A stretch of DNA of 25,875 nucleotides from a virus. Where the stretch lies: positions 1 to 25,875 of the IMG/VR virus record IMGVR_UViG_3300050821_000459. One strand, 5' to 3'. The position numbers were made by a program, and so were the translations under genes. The notes under the pieces are model-generated. The model was not told where the DNA came from and made no database searches. It was given only the letters and a program-made list of their open reading frames with translations. Shown piece after piece: positions 20,777 through 25,875 of this stretch (the first letter of the stretch is position 1; every line of letters begins with the position of its first letter).

Positions 20777-21060
20777 TGAACTACCAAGACTTTAAACTCC
20801 CGGCAGAATACGAGAGTCTATTCTATCTGCACACAATGCTTGGAGATATTAAGATTGTTGAATGCGTTTGTACAATCTGGAATAAAGTCAATCTAGGAGA
20901 CACACTTCGTATTATTAAGGCAGATGACAGCACGGGAATAATTACCCTTACTGGGAAATGTCATGATGTAGAGGCTGCTATTAAGATCTGTAAATGGTTG
21001 GTTACGTTTGCAATGGTACAGATTCGTTATGAGAAAACAATTATTAGTTTTGAGGCGTAG
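20776..21060 (+). CDS. Unknown protein (94 aa)
   Basis: ATG 20776 shares a base with the previous TGA; GAGGGG 7-9 nt upstream. Starts MNYQDFKLPAEYESLFYLHT, then a mixed strand/helix body with VECVCTIW and KICKWLVTF. Not recognised. Confidence 0.65.
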   Translation: MNYQDFKLPAEYESLFYLHTMLGDIKIVECVCTIWNKVNLGDTLRIIKADDSTGIITLTGKCHDVEAAIKICKWLVTFAMVQIRYEKTIISFEA

Positions 21061-21063
21061 CTA

Positions 21064-21462
21064 GTGGAATTCAGAAACTCAGCAGATATGTTCAGTCAGA
21101 ACACCAAAGCAATGCGCGAGACAAATGATTGCACTGTCAAAGCATTTGCTGTAGTTTTTGACACAACATATGAAAAGGCTCATGCACATTTAAAACACAA
21201 TTGTGGTAGACAAAACAGGAAAGGAGTTGTGAGCCGCGAAGTATTAGCACCAAGCTTGAAGAAAACCAAACATAGGATTGGGCCTTATTCAAAAACTAAC
21301 AGAATTATGCTGAAGAACTTCATTGAGAAACATAGCGAAGGCAGGTTCTATGTCTGTGTAAGAGGCCATGCTCTAGCTGTGATTGATGGGGTTATTTATG
21401 ACTACAAAGAAGGTTTGCGTAGGCAAGTTACGTGGGCTATGAGAGTTTATTTGGAGGATTGA
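21064..21462 (+). CDS. Putative cysteine-peptidase-like 'RETNDC' protein
   Basis: 132 residues. MRETNDCTVKAFAVVFDTTY (17-36) holds the probable nucleophile C23; residues 47-56 hold CGRQNRKG; GRFYVCVRGHALAVIDG (93-109) holds probable H102 with D108 or D113 as partner. The layout 'R-E-T-N-D-C ... G-H-A-[LVI]-A-x-x-D-G' is that of papain-like/C39-type folds and is common but unannotated in tailed phages. It may process a host or phage protein or act as a transglutaminase-like enzyme. GTG start with GAGG 8 nt upstream. Confidence 0.55.
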   Translation: MEFRNSADMFSQNTKAMRETNDCTVKAFAVVFDTTYEKAHAHLKHNCGRQNRKGVVSREVLAPSLKKTKHRIGPYSKTNRIMLKNFIEKHSEGRFYVCVRGHALAVIDGVIYDYKEGLRRQVTWAMRVYLED

Positions 21463-21593
21463 TGGTGGAACAAGAAGATCCTGATGACGATAAGTATTAC
21501 AACTGGGAAGAGCAAGATTGGCTGGAGAATTGGTTGATGTATGAGTATGGATTGGAGTATTTGGAAGAATTACCACAGAAGGAGAAGATGTGA
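21462..21593 (+). CDS. Tiny, very acidic protein (43 aa)
   Basis: ATG 21462 shares a base with the previous TGA; GGAGG 6 nt upstream. Starts MVEQEDPDDDKYYNWEEQDW and ends PQKEKM: 15 acidic and 3 basic residues, rich in Trp and Tyr. Resembles 14449-14604 in character, though not in sequence. Possible nucleic-acid mimic, unproven. Confidence 0.6.
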   Translation: MVEQEDPDDDKYYNWEEQDWLENWLMYEYGLEYLEELPQKEKM

Positions 21594-21883
21594 TGAGAAT
21601 CCGTAAGACTCGTATTAAGAAAGAAACCAAAGCAAACAATTCTGTAAAATATACAGCAGAATATAAGTGGGGATTTTGGTGGTATCAGTTCAGTGATATG
21701 ATGTCCCCAGATGATGAACCTCGTTCTATTAGTCATGATTGGATTAGGAATAAAGAGAACTTTAACCACTCCGAACAAGAGGCTAAAGATCTTATTGACT
21801 TCTACATTGCACGAGTTAACCATGTCAATGCTTCTTTGATTGAAAATGAAGTGGTGAAAGAAGAATCTGAGAGGTATCCATGA
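21593..21883 (+). CDS. Unknown protein (96 aa) with a basic start
   Basis: AAGGAG 8 nt before ATG 21593 (TGATG junction). MRIRKTRIKKETKANNSVKY then Trp-rich YKWGFWWYQFSDMM, and a helical acidic tail DLIDFYIARVNHVN, IENEVVKEESERYP. Not recognised. Confidence 0.65.
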   Translation: MRIRKTRIKKETKANNSVKYTAEYKWGFWWYQFSDMMSPDDEPRSISHDWIRNKENFNHSEQEAKDLIDFYIARVNHVNASLIENEVVKEESERYP

Positions 21884-22095
21884 ACCCTAACGGTTGTACT
21901 GAAGATGGTTGGGATTTATTCGAACAACAGACTAGAGAGGAGTTTGAATATTACGCTGTTCGTAGGGGTTATGATATAACACGGGATAGTGAATACAACT
22001 TCTTCTATGCTGAGCAACGAACAGCGGATGCTTGGGAGATGTATCATCATGGGCATGTTAAGGGGAGGGGTTGGAATGAAACCACTAATCCTTAA
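21880..22095 (+). CDS. Unknown small protein (71 aa)
   Basis: ATGA overlap. Starts MNPNGCTEDGWDLFEQQTRE, then FEYYAVRRGYDITRDSEYNF and YAEQRTADAWEMYHHGH. The 'F..YA...GYD..R......Y....T..AW..Y..G' block is a recurrent small phage-protein pattern; function unknown. Confidence 0.7.
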   Translation: MNPNGCTEDGWDLFEQQTREEFEYYAVRRGYDITRDSEYNFFYAEQRTADAWEMYHHGHVKGRGWNETTNP

Positions 22096-22177
22096 AATAC
22101 CAGAGGGACTGTATGTCTGTGAAATTCCTATTGAGAATGAACCAGAAGGTGGGGCATCTGATAGAGAGTGGGTGTAA
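22076..22177 (+). CDS. Tiny protein (33 aa)
   Basis: GGGGAGGGG 6-8 nt before ATG 22076. Starts MKPLILKIPEGLYVCEIPIE and ends DREWV. Overlaps the end of the previous gene by 20 nt. The strong ribosome site is the main support. Confidence 0.5.
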   Translation: MKPLILKIPEGLYVCEIPIENEPEGGASDREWV

Positions 22178-22226
22178 GACTTTGGAGGATGTTTTGAAGG
22201 CCACGAGTAAAAGGAAGGCGTATTAA
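22137..22226 (+). CDS. Possible tiny basic protein (29 aa)
   Basis: ATG 22137 inside the previous gene, reading MNQKVGHLIESGCKTLEDVL to TAA just before the next GTG. Fills the 22178-22226 interval in a chain of abutting genes; ribosome site weak (GAG). Low certainty. Confidence 0.3.
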   Translation: MNQKVGHLIESGCKTLEDVLKATSKRKAY

Positions 22227-22421
22227 GTGAAAGAATCTAAGATTCCAGATCTTACAACTGAGATTGCACAAAGGGTAGAAGCTAACGCTGATGCCCTCGC
22301 AGCTATTGGAGTTAAAGAGTGGATGAAACAACGAAGGAAGAAAGCAAATATGACTGAGCTAGAACAGAAGGAAGCTGTTAGGAAACTTGAGGAGCAAAAG
22401 CTAGATGACAAGAGGACGTAA
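22227..22421 (+). CDS. Small charged helical protein (64 aa), GTG start
   Basis: GTG directly after the previous TAA with AAGGAAGG 9 nt upstream. Starts MKESKIPDLTTEIAQRVEAN, then MKQRRKKANMTELEQKEAVR and EEQKLDDKRT: one long charged helix, probable coiled coil. Overlaps the next gene by 17 nt; may be its partner. Confidence 0.65.
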   Translation: MKESKIPDLTTEIAQRVEANADALAAIGVKEWMKQRRKKANMTELEQKEAVRKLEEQKLDDKRT

Positions 22422-22827
22422 GCCTGTTGTGTTGGTGAATGATATCAAAGATGAATTCTGTGAACATTGGTATGGCAAAGATGAACCTGATACTTGGCCT
22501 GTGTGGATCGATGATATTGTTTCAGGAGTTGCACGCCTAGATTGGTATGGTGACAAGGTAGATCAAATCCCACTGTCTACTACAAACATTATCAAATGCT
22601 TTCTGTTTTTAAATGAGATAACCACAGGGAATGTAATGGAGCTTCTTGAGATGAAGAAGAGTCAAGCCAGTTTGTATGTGAAAGCCTGCACCCTGTGTTA
22701 TAGGTTCTTAAAGCGTTCACTGGAGGATAAGGAATTATTGAGGATGAAATATCCTAGACAGAGTATTGTTAGTGAACAACAAGGGATTGAGCTTGGGTAT
22801 GATAAACCCAATAAAGTCTACATTTAA
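22405..22827 (+). CDS. Possible DNA-binding phage protein (140 aa)
   Basis: Starts MTRGRKPVVLVNDIKDEFCE. Near 88-121, TTGNVMELLEMKKSQASLYV then KACTLCYRFLKRSL, a helix-turn-helix-like stretch ('ITT..VMELL.....QA..YVKAC'), of a kind found in small phage regulators or replication accessory proteins. This is a resemblance only. Last gene before the HNH cassette. Confidence 0.5.
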   Translation: MTRGRKPVVLVNDIKDEFCEHWYGKDEPDTWPVWIDDIVSGVARLDWYGDKVDQIPLSTTNIIKCFLFLNEITTGNVMELLEMKKSQASLYVKACTLCYRFLKRSLEDKELLRMKYPRQSIVSEQQGIELGYDKPNKVYI

Positions 22828-22836
22828 TTAATCCGG

Positions 22837-22842
22837 TATAAT
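22837..22842 (+). promoter_or_regulatory. TATAAT -10-like element before the homing endonuclease gene
   Basis: TATAAT at 22837-22842, then TATATATAAG, in the 35-base gap before ATG 22863. No recognisable -35 at 17-18 bases, so it may be weak, activator dependent, or chance. Confidence 0.35.
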
Positions 22843-22862
22843 ATATATAAGAGAGTTTTAAG

Positions 22863-23948
22863 ATGATTGAAAAGTGGAAAGTTGTAGAAGGTTATGAAGG
22901 GAAATACGAGGTCAGTAACTTCGGAGAAGTGAGAAACGTTTGGGACAACGTACCAGTAGCTAAAGTGATTGCTGGTATTCCTCAGTATTGGTATGTGAAC
23001 CTTACACATCCAGATAAGACAAGAGCATTAGTGCGATTGCACCGAGAAGTGGCTAAAGCTTTTATTCCAAACCCTGAAAACTTACCAATGGTTGATCACA
23101 TCGACAGAGATAGACTTAATAACAAACTGTTTAACCTCCGATGGGTAACACGATCTGGTAATCAGCGGAATACAGAAAGGAATAACTATTTTGGGGAGGG
23201 CTTATTACTAGACTATGTGAAGCAGTATGAAAATCCAGAGGCTGCCTATGCTCACATTGACTCAAGTATTAAGTCTGGTCTTACACAGCAAGAGGCTTTA
23301 GACAAATATAGTAAGTACCTTGAGTATGGAAGGAAACAGTTTAAAGTTGAGTGGAATGGTGAAACCGTATACCTAGCAGACTTGTGTGCTAAATATTTGG
23401 TAGAATACGATGCTGTTAGGGACAGGCTCACTCAAGGGTGGGGCATCTGGAATGCTATTTCTAATATCAACCCAAATAACCCTTTCAGTTTTGAAGTTAA
23501 AGGTAAATACGGTGTTGGACACTGGTTCCCTTCAAAGGCCTATTTCAGCAACCTCCACAGTGAATCTCTACTTAAGTACCTTGATGAGGGTCTAGACTAT
23601 GAAGATGTACTGACTAAAGACGGTAAAGATTATCTTAGGCAAACAGTCAGGGGTGTTTATGGTACTGTAAAAGAGTTGTGTGAGCATTTTGAAGTAAGTC
23701 TAAGAGCTGTAGAGACTAATAGGCTTAAGAAAGGTATGACACTAGAAGAAGCTATATTTTCTCCTAGACAGCGAGTTAAAAGGCTTTCAATCAATGGTGT
23801 GTATAACAGCCCAAAATATTGGTACGAGAGTTTTGGTATCAATGCAAAGACAGCCAATAAGTATAAGAGTGATAAGAAGTTAACTTTTAAGGAAACCTTC
23901 GAGCATTATGGTGTGGATACTTCTGAAATGGTTATCTCGATAGTATAA
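22863..23948 (+). CDS. NUMOD4-HNH homing endonuclease with C-terminal DNA-binding repeats
   Basis: 361 residues. NUMOD4 start EKWKVVEGYEGKYEVSNFGE (3-22); HNH domain from about 59 with RLHREVAKAFIPNP, MVDHIDRDRLNNKLFNLRWV (77-96) and TRSGNQRN, keeping the His and Asn-containing core. After 130, four related modules can be seen (starting near FKVEWNGE, FSFEVKGKYG, LRQTVRGVYG and RLSINGVYNS), each ending in a helix with 'G....A/E' and each likely a small helix-turn-helix recognition unit. Free-standing. Not within a visible intron. It has its own TATAAT-like element and intrinsic terminator, so it forms a self-contained cassette at the operon end. Confidence 0.92.
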   Translation: MIEKWKVVEGYEGKYEVSNFGEVRNVWDNVPVAKVIAGIPQYWYVNLTHPDKTRALVRLHREVAKAFIPNPENLPMVDHIDRDRLNNKLFNLRWVTRSGNQRNTERNNYFGEGLLLDYVKQYENPEAAYAHIDSSIKSGLTQQEALDKYSKYLEYGRKQFKVEWNGETVYLADLCAKYLVEYDAVRDRLTQGWGIWNAISNINPNNPFSFEVKGKYGVGHWFPSKAYFSNLHSESLLKYLDEGLDYEDVLTKDGKDYLRQTVRGVYGTVKELCEHFEVSLRAVETNRLKKGMTLEEAIFSPRQRVKRLSINGVYNSPKYWYESFGINAKTANKYKSDKKLTFKETFEHYGVDTSEMVISIV

Positions 23949-23972
23949 TTTCCAACCCCCCCCCTAAATTTT

Positions 23973-24006
23973 AGAGGTCTTGCTTGTATAGAAGACCTCT
24001 TTTCTT
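23973..24006 (+). terminator. Rho-independent terminator of the rightward operon
   Basis: AGAGGTCTT (23973-23981) pairs with AAGACCTCT (23992-24000) around a 10-base loop, followed by TTTCTT. It sits 24 bases after the endonuclease stop; a run of nine C (about 23956-23964) lies between. Confidence 0.85.
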
Positions 24007-24044
24007 ATGCCTAGAATATCTGTAAGTCTTTATTTATAAGGTAT

Positions 24045-24176
24045 CTAGCTTCTGTAAACACTGTCGCGGTAGACCCAAGGCTTAACGCGGGCCTGAGATT
24101 CATTCTTATTTAAAGACTTCCCGTAGAAATATCTGCATATCCTGCGCCAATCAGCTGTCCACTCATCAGATAATGT
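24045..24176 (-). pseudogene. Possible remnant of a small protein gene
   Basis: On the minus strand an open run of 43 codons to a TAG at 24047-24045 reads LSDEWTADWRRICRYFYGKS and then LNKNESQARVKPWVYRDSVY, with protein-like composition but no start codon; the neighbouring frame upstream reads MSCAYGWSSWYEAGLVDII before a stop exactly where the first becomes open. A one-base frame change would join them. It may be a decayed gene or chance. Confidence 0.2.
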
Positions 24177-24305
24177 CTACCAAGCCAGCTTCATACCAAC
24201 TAGACCAACCATAGGCACAACTCATTACTAAGCGTAGCATAACGTAACAGAGTACCGAAGTTATATTATGGTAAATGTTACCTTATAGGATGTGTCTATC
24301 AAGCC
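24174..24305 (+). repeat. Imperfect direct repeat TGTCTAYCAAGCC
   Basis: TGTCTACCAAGCC (24174-24186) and TGTCTATCAAGCC (24293-24305), 119 bases apart, followed by partly similar sequence (both run into ..TACCA). In a stretch without genes. Confidence 0.4.
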
Positions 24306-24494
24306 TGTCTGTACCACAAGCACACTTCACCTAGTCCTGTCAACCTTCTGGACACATTCTTCTATAGCTACGCTGTAGTGATGAATGGCTAGATGATGGA
24401 TTGATATGAGTGCACAGGTGTAAACTGAAGTTTGAAGCGATAGACAAGACTACGCTTAGCCATCAGAGATGTCTTCGCTTATTGAACAGATGGT

Positions 24495-24528
24495 TATAAT
24501 GTGACTAAAACACCCTTGTCAGTCACAT
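24495..24528 (+). promoter_or_regulatory. Promoter-like -10 with operator-like dyad, copy 1
   Basis: TATAAT (24495-24500) runs straight into GTGACT (24501-24506), which is matched after 14 bases by AGTCAC (24521-24526); flanks extend the dyad to ATGTGACT/AGTCACAT. A clear -35 is missing. Confidence 0.5.
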
Positions 24529-24551
24529 TGGAGATTAAGTAGGATAAAGCT

Positions 24552-24604
24552 TTGACAAGATTTGTGAGTGTTTATAAAGTGACTAAAAGAAGAGATGTAG
24601 TCAC
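24552..24604 (+). promoter_or_regulatory. Promoter with operator-like dyad, copy 2
   Basis: TTGACA (24552-24557) with a 17-base spacer to TAAAGT (24575-24580); TATAAA overlaps at 24573. GTGACT (24579-24584), 14 bases, AGTCAC (24599-24604). Identical in the blocks GTGACTAAAA and AGTCACATT to copy 1, 78 bases upstream. The 20-bp spacing of half-sites is about two helical turns, as expected for a protein operator. Confidence 0.55.
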
Positions 24605-24619
24605 ATTTTAGATAACATA

Positions 24620-24641
24620 AAGCCGACTAAAGAGTCGGCTT
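24620..24641 (-). terminator. Nine-pair hairpin, probable terminator of the leftward gene set
   Basis: AAGCCGACT-AAAG-AGTCGGCTT. On the minus strand it is followed by TTATGTTAT, a weak T-rich tract, and lies 20 bases after the last leftward gene. On the plus strand it could end a short transcript from the promoter at 24552. Confidence 0.5.
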
Positions 24642-24661
24642 AGAATCTCCCTGCTAGAGTG

Positions 24662-24814
24662 TCAGACTACAACTTCACTCACTAACCACTCTTCAGGATC
24701 TTTTATAGCCTGTTTGACCATCTCCACAGCCTTTTGTGCAGAAGTGGCTTGAACAGTCTGAGAGTGGATAATAGAGTTGAACTGATTGATCAAGGTGATT
24801 GTGTAAGTAGTCAT
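24662..24814 (-). CDS. Unknown small protein (50 aa)
   Basis: ATG 24814, AGAGA about 9 nt upstream. Starts MTTYTITLINQFNSIIHSQT, helix ATSAQKAVEMVKQAIKDP, ends EEWLVSEVVV. Similar plan and 'AxKA' helix to 24880-25089, so possibly a paralogue. Last gene of the leftward set. Confidence 0.65.
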   Translation of the reverse strand: MTTYTITLINQFNSIIHSQTVQATSAQKAVEMVKQAIKDPEEWLVSEVVV

Positions 24815-24879
24815 TGTGTTTAATCTCTGTTTGTCTTTGATGCTTAGAGTGTATCCCTCTTTCGAGGGCTTGTAAACAC

Positions 24880-25089
24880 TTATCTCAGATCTTTAGCACC
24901 ATTTACAACCTCTTGTGCAGCCTTTTTGTTGGTCATTTGAACTTTACGGCTTGCATTCAGATGGCTATATTCACCAGTTGCCCGTGCTGTGTTGATTGCA
25001 GATGTAGGGCCAATTGCATCAATGATGAATGTCACTTTAGAGGTTTCATACTCACCAGCTTTGTAGAGTTCAACGAAGTAGATGGTCAT
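24880..25089 (-). CDS. Unknown small protein (69 aa)
   Basis: ATG 25089 with AAAGGA 8 nt upstream and a promoter at 25131-25158. Starts MTIYFVELYKAGEYETSKVT, then IGPTSAINTARATGEYSHLN and MTNKKAAQEVVNGAKDLR. Strand then helices; not recognised. A CCCTC-TTTC-GAGGG hairpin (24856-24869 region) follows its stop. Confidence 0.7.
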   Translation of the reverse strand: MTIYFVELYKAGEYETSKVTFIIDAIGPTSAINTARATGEYSHLNASRKVQMTNKKAAQEVVNGAKDLR

Positions 25090-25105
25090 TTGAGTGTTCC
25101 TTTCT

Positions 25106-25153
25106 GGAGGTTTTCTTTGTCTGTGTGGTCAGTATAACAGACTAGAAACCTCC
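25106..25153. repeat. 8-bp inverted repeat around a promoter
   Basis: GGAGGTTT (25106-25113) and AAACCTCC (25146-25153) flank the -10 element of the promoter at 25131-25158. Could be an operator pair or a leader hairpin. Confidence 0.4.
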
Positions 25154-25158
25154 GTCAA
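25131..25158 (-). promoter_or_regulatory. Sigma70-like promoter for 24880-25089
   Basis: TTGACG (25158-25153), 16-base spacer, TATACT (25136-25131) on the minus strand. Confidence 0.6.
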
Positions 25159-25171
25159 GAACTATTTTCAT
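25142..25171 (-). CDS. Possible 9-codon peptide
   Basis: ATG 25171 has AAGGAG 6 nt upstream, an ideal site at the end of the previous gene, and reads MKIVLDGGF to TAG within the promoter of the next gene. Could be a leader or just a trace of a lost gene. Confidence 0.2.
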   Translation of the reverse strand: MKIVLDGGF

Positions 25172-25174
25172 GTT

Positions 25175-25495
25175 TTACTCCTTGGTTTGACACAACAAGA
25201 GTAACCTCTCTAGTAGATCGTCTGGGTTACTGTCTTGATCAAAACACATGGGTACGACCTGTGATACCAAGCTCTTTATCTCGTCAAGTTTATTAGTCAA
25301 TAAGATAATCTGTTGGTCTATATTACATGGATTGTCTGGATAGGAGCCGAAAGCAATGAGGTTCGCAGGAACTCCGTTTTGTAGTTTAAGGTGCTCAAAA
25401 CTAGATGAGTTGAGATTGCAAACTAATTCTCCGTCAACCCATACTTCCCGACAATTAGTTTTCCGGTTATCGAAAGTACCTTCTAATTCATTCAT
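25175..25495 (-). CDS. Unknown acidic protein (106 aa)
   Basis: AGGAAG about 9-10 nt before ATG 25495. Starts MNELEGTFDNRKTNCREVWV, then DGELVCNLNSSSFEHLKLQN and a helical C-terminal half (IILLTNKLDEIKSLVSQVVP; DDLLERLLLLCQTKE). Not recognised. Confidence 0.7.
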   Translation of the reverse strand: MNELEGTFDNRKTNCREVWVDGELVCNLNSSSFEHLKLQNGVPANLIAFGSYPDNPCNIDQQIILLTNKLDEIKSLVSQVVPMCFDQDSNPDDLLERLLLLCQTKE

Positions 25496-25531
25496 GTGTG
25501 ATCTTCCTGTGTTTATCGTCTTGATGTGTTC

Positions 25532-25560
25532 ATTCTATCTAGATTCATCTGACCTGTAAA
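25532..25560 (-). promoter_or_regulatory. Sigma70-like promoter for 25175-25495
   Basis: TTTACA (25560-25555), 17-base spacer, TAGAAT (25537-25532) on the minus strand. Confidence 0.55.
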
Positions 25561-25582
25561 TCTTAACAGGTTCAATCCTTTC

Positions 25583-25747
25583 TCACAAAGCTTCGAATCG
25601 GATTGGCGTATACTCAGCATACTCATCTCCCATACACACAAACTGCTCATACATCTCAGCACGTTCTACATAGTCCCATAGCACTACGGTAGTGGTGCCT
25701 ATCACTTTAAGGAAAGGGATGATGATTGGTTTTTCTTCGTAGTTCAT
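25583..25747 (-). CDS. Unknown small protein (54 aa)
   Basis: AGGAGACAGACATC before ATG 25747. Starts MNYEEKPIIIPFLKVIGTTT, then VVLWDYVERAEMYEQFVCMG and ends PIRFEAL. A strand then helix fold; acidic. No function assigned. Confidence 0.7.
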   Translation of the reverse strand: MNYEEKPIIIPFLKVIGTTTVVLWDYVERAEMYEQFVCMGDEYAEYTPIRFEAL

Positions 25748-25764
25748 GATGTCTGTCTCCTAAT

Positions 25765-25875
25765 TTATTCAGCAATGTAGCAATCAGATTCTTTATAGCC
25801 CTTCTTACTCATATACTCACGTTCAAGCTTAGCACATTGTTCAAATGCTTCATTTTCTTCCTGTTGAGCTAACTG
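25765..25875 (-). CDS. Unknown protein, C-terminal 36 codons only (runs off the window)
   Basis: Open on the minus strand from the window edge to TAA 25767-25765. Visible part starts QLAQQEENEAFEQCAKLERE and ends GYKESDCYIAE; helical and acidic. Start lies outside the window. Confidence 0.6.
   Translation of the reverse strand, partial: QLAQQEENEAFEQCAKLEREYMSKKGYKESDCYIAE

Larger units (their letters stand above)
24007..24661. other. About 650-base non-coding stretch with no supported gene
   Basis: Between the operon terminator and the leftward gene set no frame has both a ribosome site and a believable product. It holds an imperfect direct repeat (24174 and 24293), two promoter/operator-like dyads (24495-24604) and a hairpin (24620-24641). 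This sort of interval often carries control sites or an origin of replication. Confidence 0.5.

Noticed and set aside
21497-21823. 108-codon minus-strand frame
   Set aside because: Shadow of plus-strand genes 21462-21593 and 21593-21883, which have good start sites.
7000-24000. CRISPR array, insertion sequence or integrase
   Set aside because: No regular repeats, terminal inverted repeats, transposase or recombinase motifs seen.
24007-24661. tRNA gene in the non-coding stretch
   Set aside because: No TTC-arm signature or cloverleaf-sized set of stems on either strand by eye.
24913-25137. Plus-strand frame with many Cys (74 codons)
   Set aside because: Opposite the 24880-25089 gene, which has a promoter and ribosome site; no initiation signal on this strand.

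Overview
The window looks like part of a tailed double-stranded DNA phage (Caudoviricetes) that infects a Gram-negative bacterium. The evidence is a large terminase, a probable portal start and a possible small terminase on one strand, facing a long run of very small, tightly overlapping genes on the other. Codon use is AT-rich, ribosome binding sites are strong (AGGAG/GGAGG), and sigma70-like promoters (TTGACA, 16-18 bp spacer, TATAAT-like) suggest host RNA polymerase. I see no tRNA genes, rRNA, insertion sequences, CRISPR array or lysogeny genes. The host genus cannot be read from the sequence.

Left block (1-6624, minus strand). From right to left it runs: a two-gene unit with a reduced family-A-like polymerase palm protein and a Cys-rich small protein; two small genes with their own promoters (one a CxxC protein, one with a broken frame); a roughly 720-base non-coding stretch with repeats and a long dyad; a small-terminase candidate; an unknown gene; a free-standing homing endonuclease; terL; and the first 55 codons of a probable portal gene. 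The main finding is that terL is split into three exons by two small ORF-less group I introns (1781-2013 and 324-559). The first lies inside the ATPase P-loop codons and the second inside the DDQVDA nuclease motif. Splicing gives a 478-residue terminase with GGAAGSGKS and KDDQVDATSDAF intact. P1, P7, P9 and the 3'-terminal G can be read directly. The homing endonuclease gene ends 8 nt inside the terL start, about 90 nt from the first intron.

Divergent region (6625-6920). Back-to-back promoters drive the left block and the right operon.

Right block (6921-23948, plus strand). About 55 genes, mostly 30-140 codons and mostly joined by ATGA or TGATG overlaps, form a probable early/middle operon. 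Recognisable members are a PhoH-like ATPase, an HNH-AP2 homing endonuclease, a ClpP-like serine protease, a dCMP deaminase, a SpoT/MESH1-type HD hydrolase, a Pth2-like protein, a PPP-family phosphatase, a possible cysteine peptidase of the 'RETNDC' type, and at the end a NUMOD4-HNH homing endonuclease with its own promoter-like and terminator sequences. One clear intrinsic terminator (16734-16771) splits the operon. The other genes are small accessory proteins that probably act on host metabolism or defence; most have no assignable function.

Right edge (24007-25875). About 650 bases contain no convincing gene but hold two copies of an operator-like dyad (GTGACT-N14-AGTCAC), each overlapping a promoter-like -10. 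A leftward set of five small genes (the last running off the window) follows, with its own promoters, converging on the large operon.
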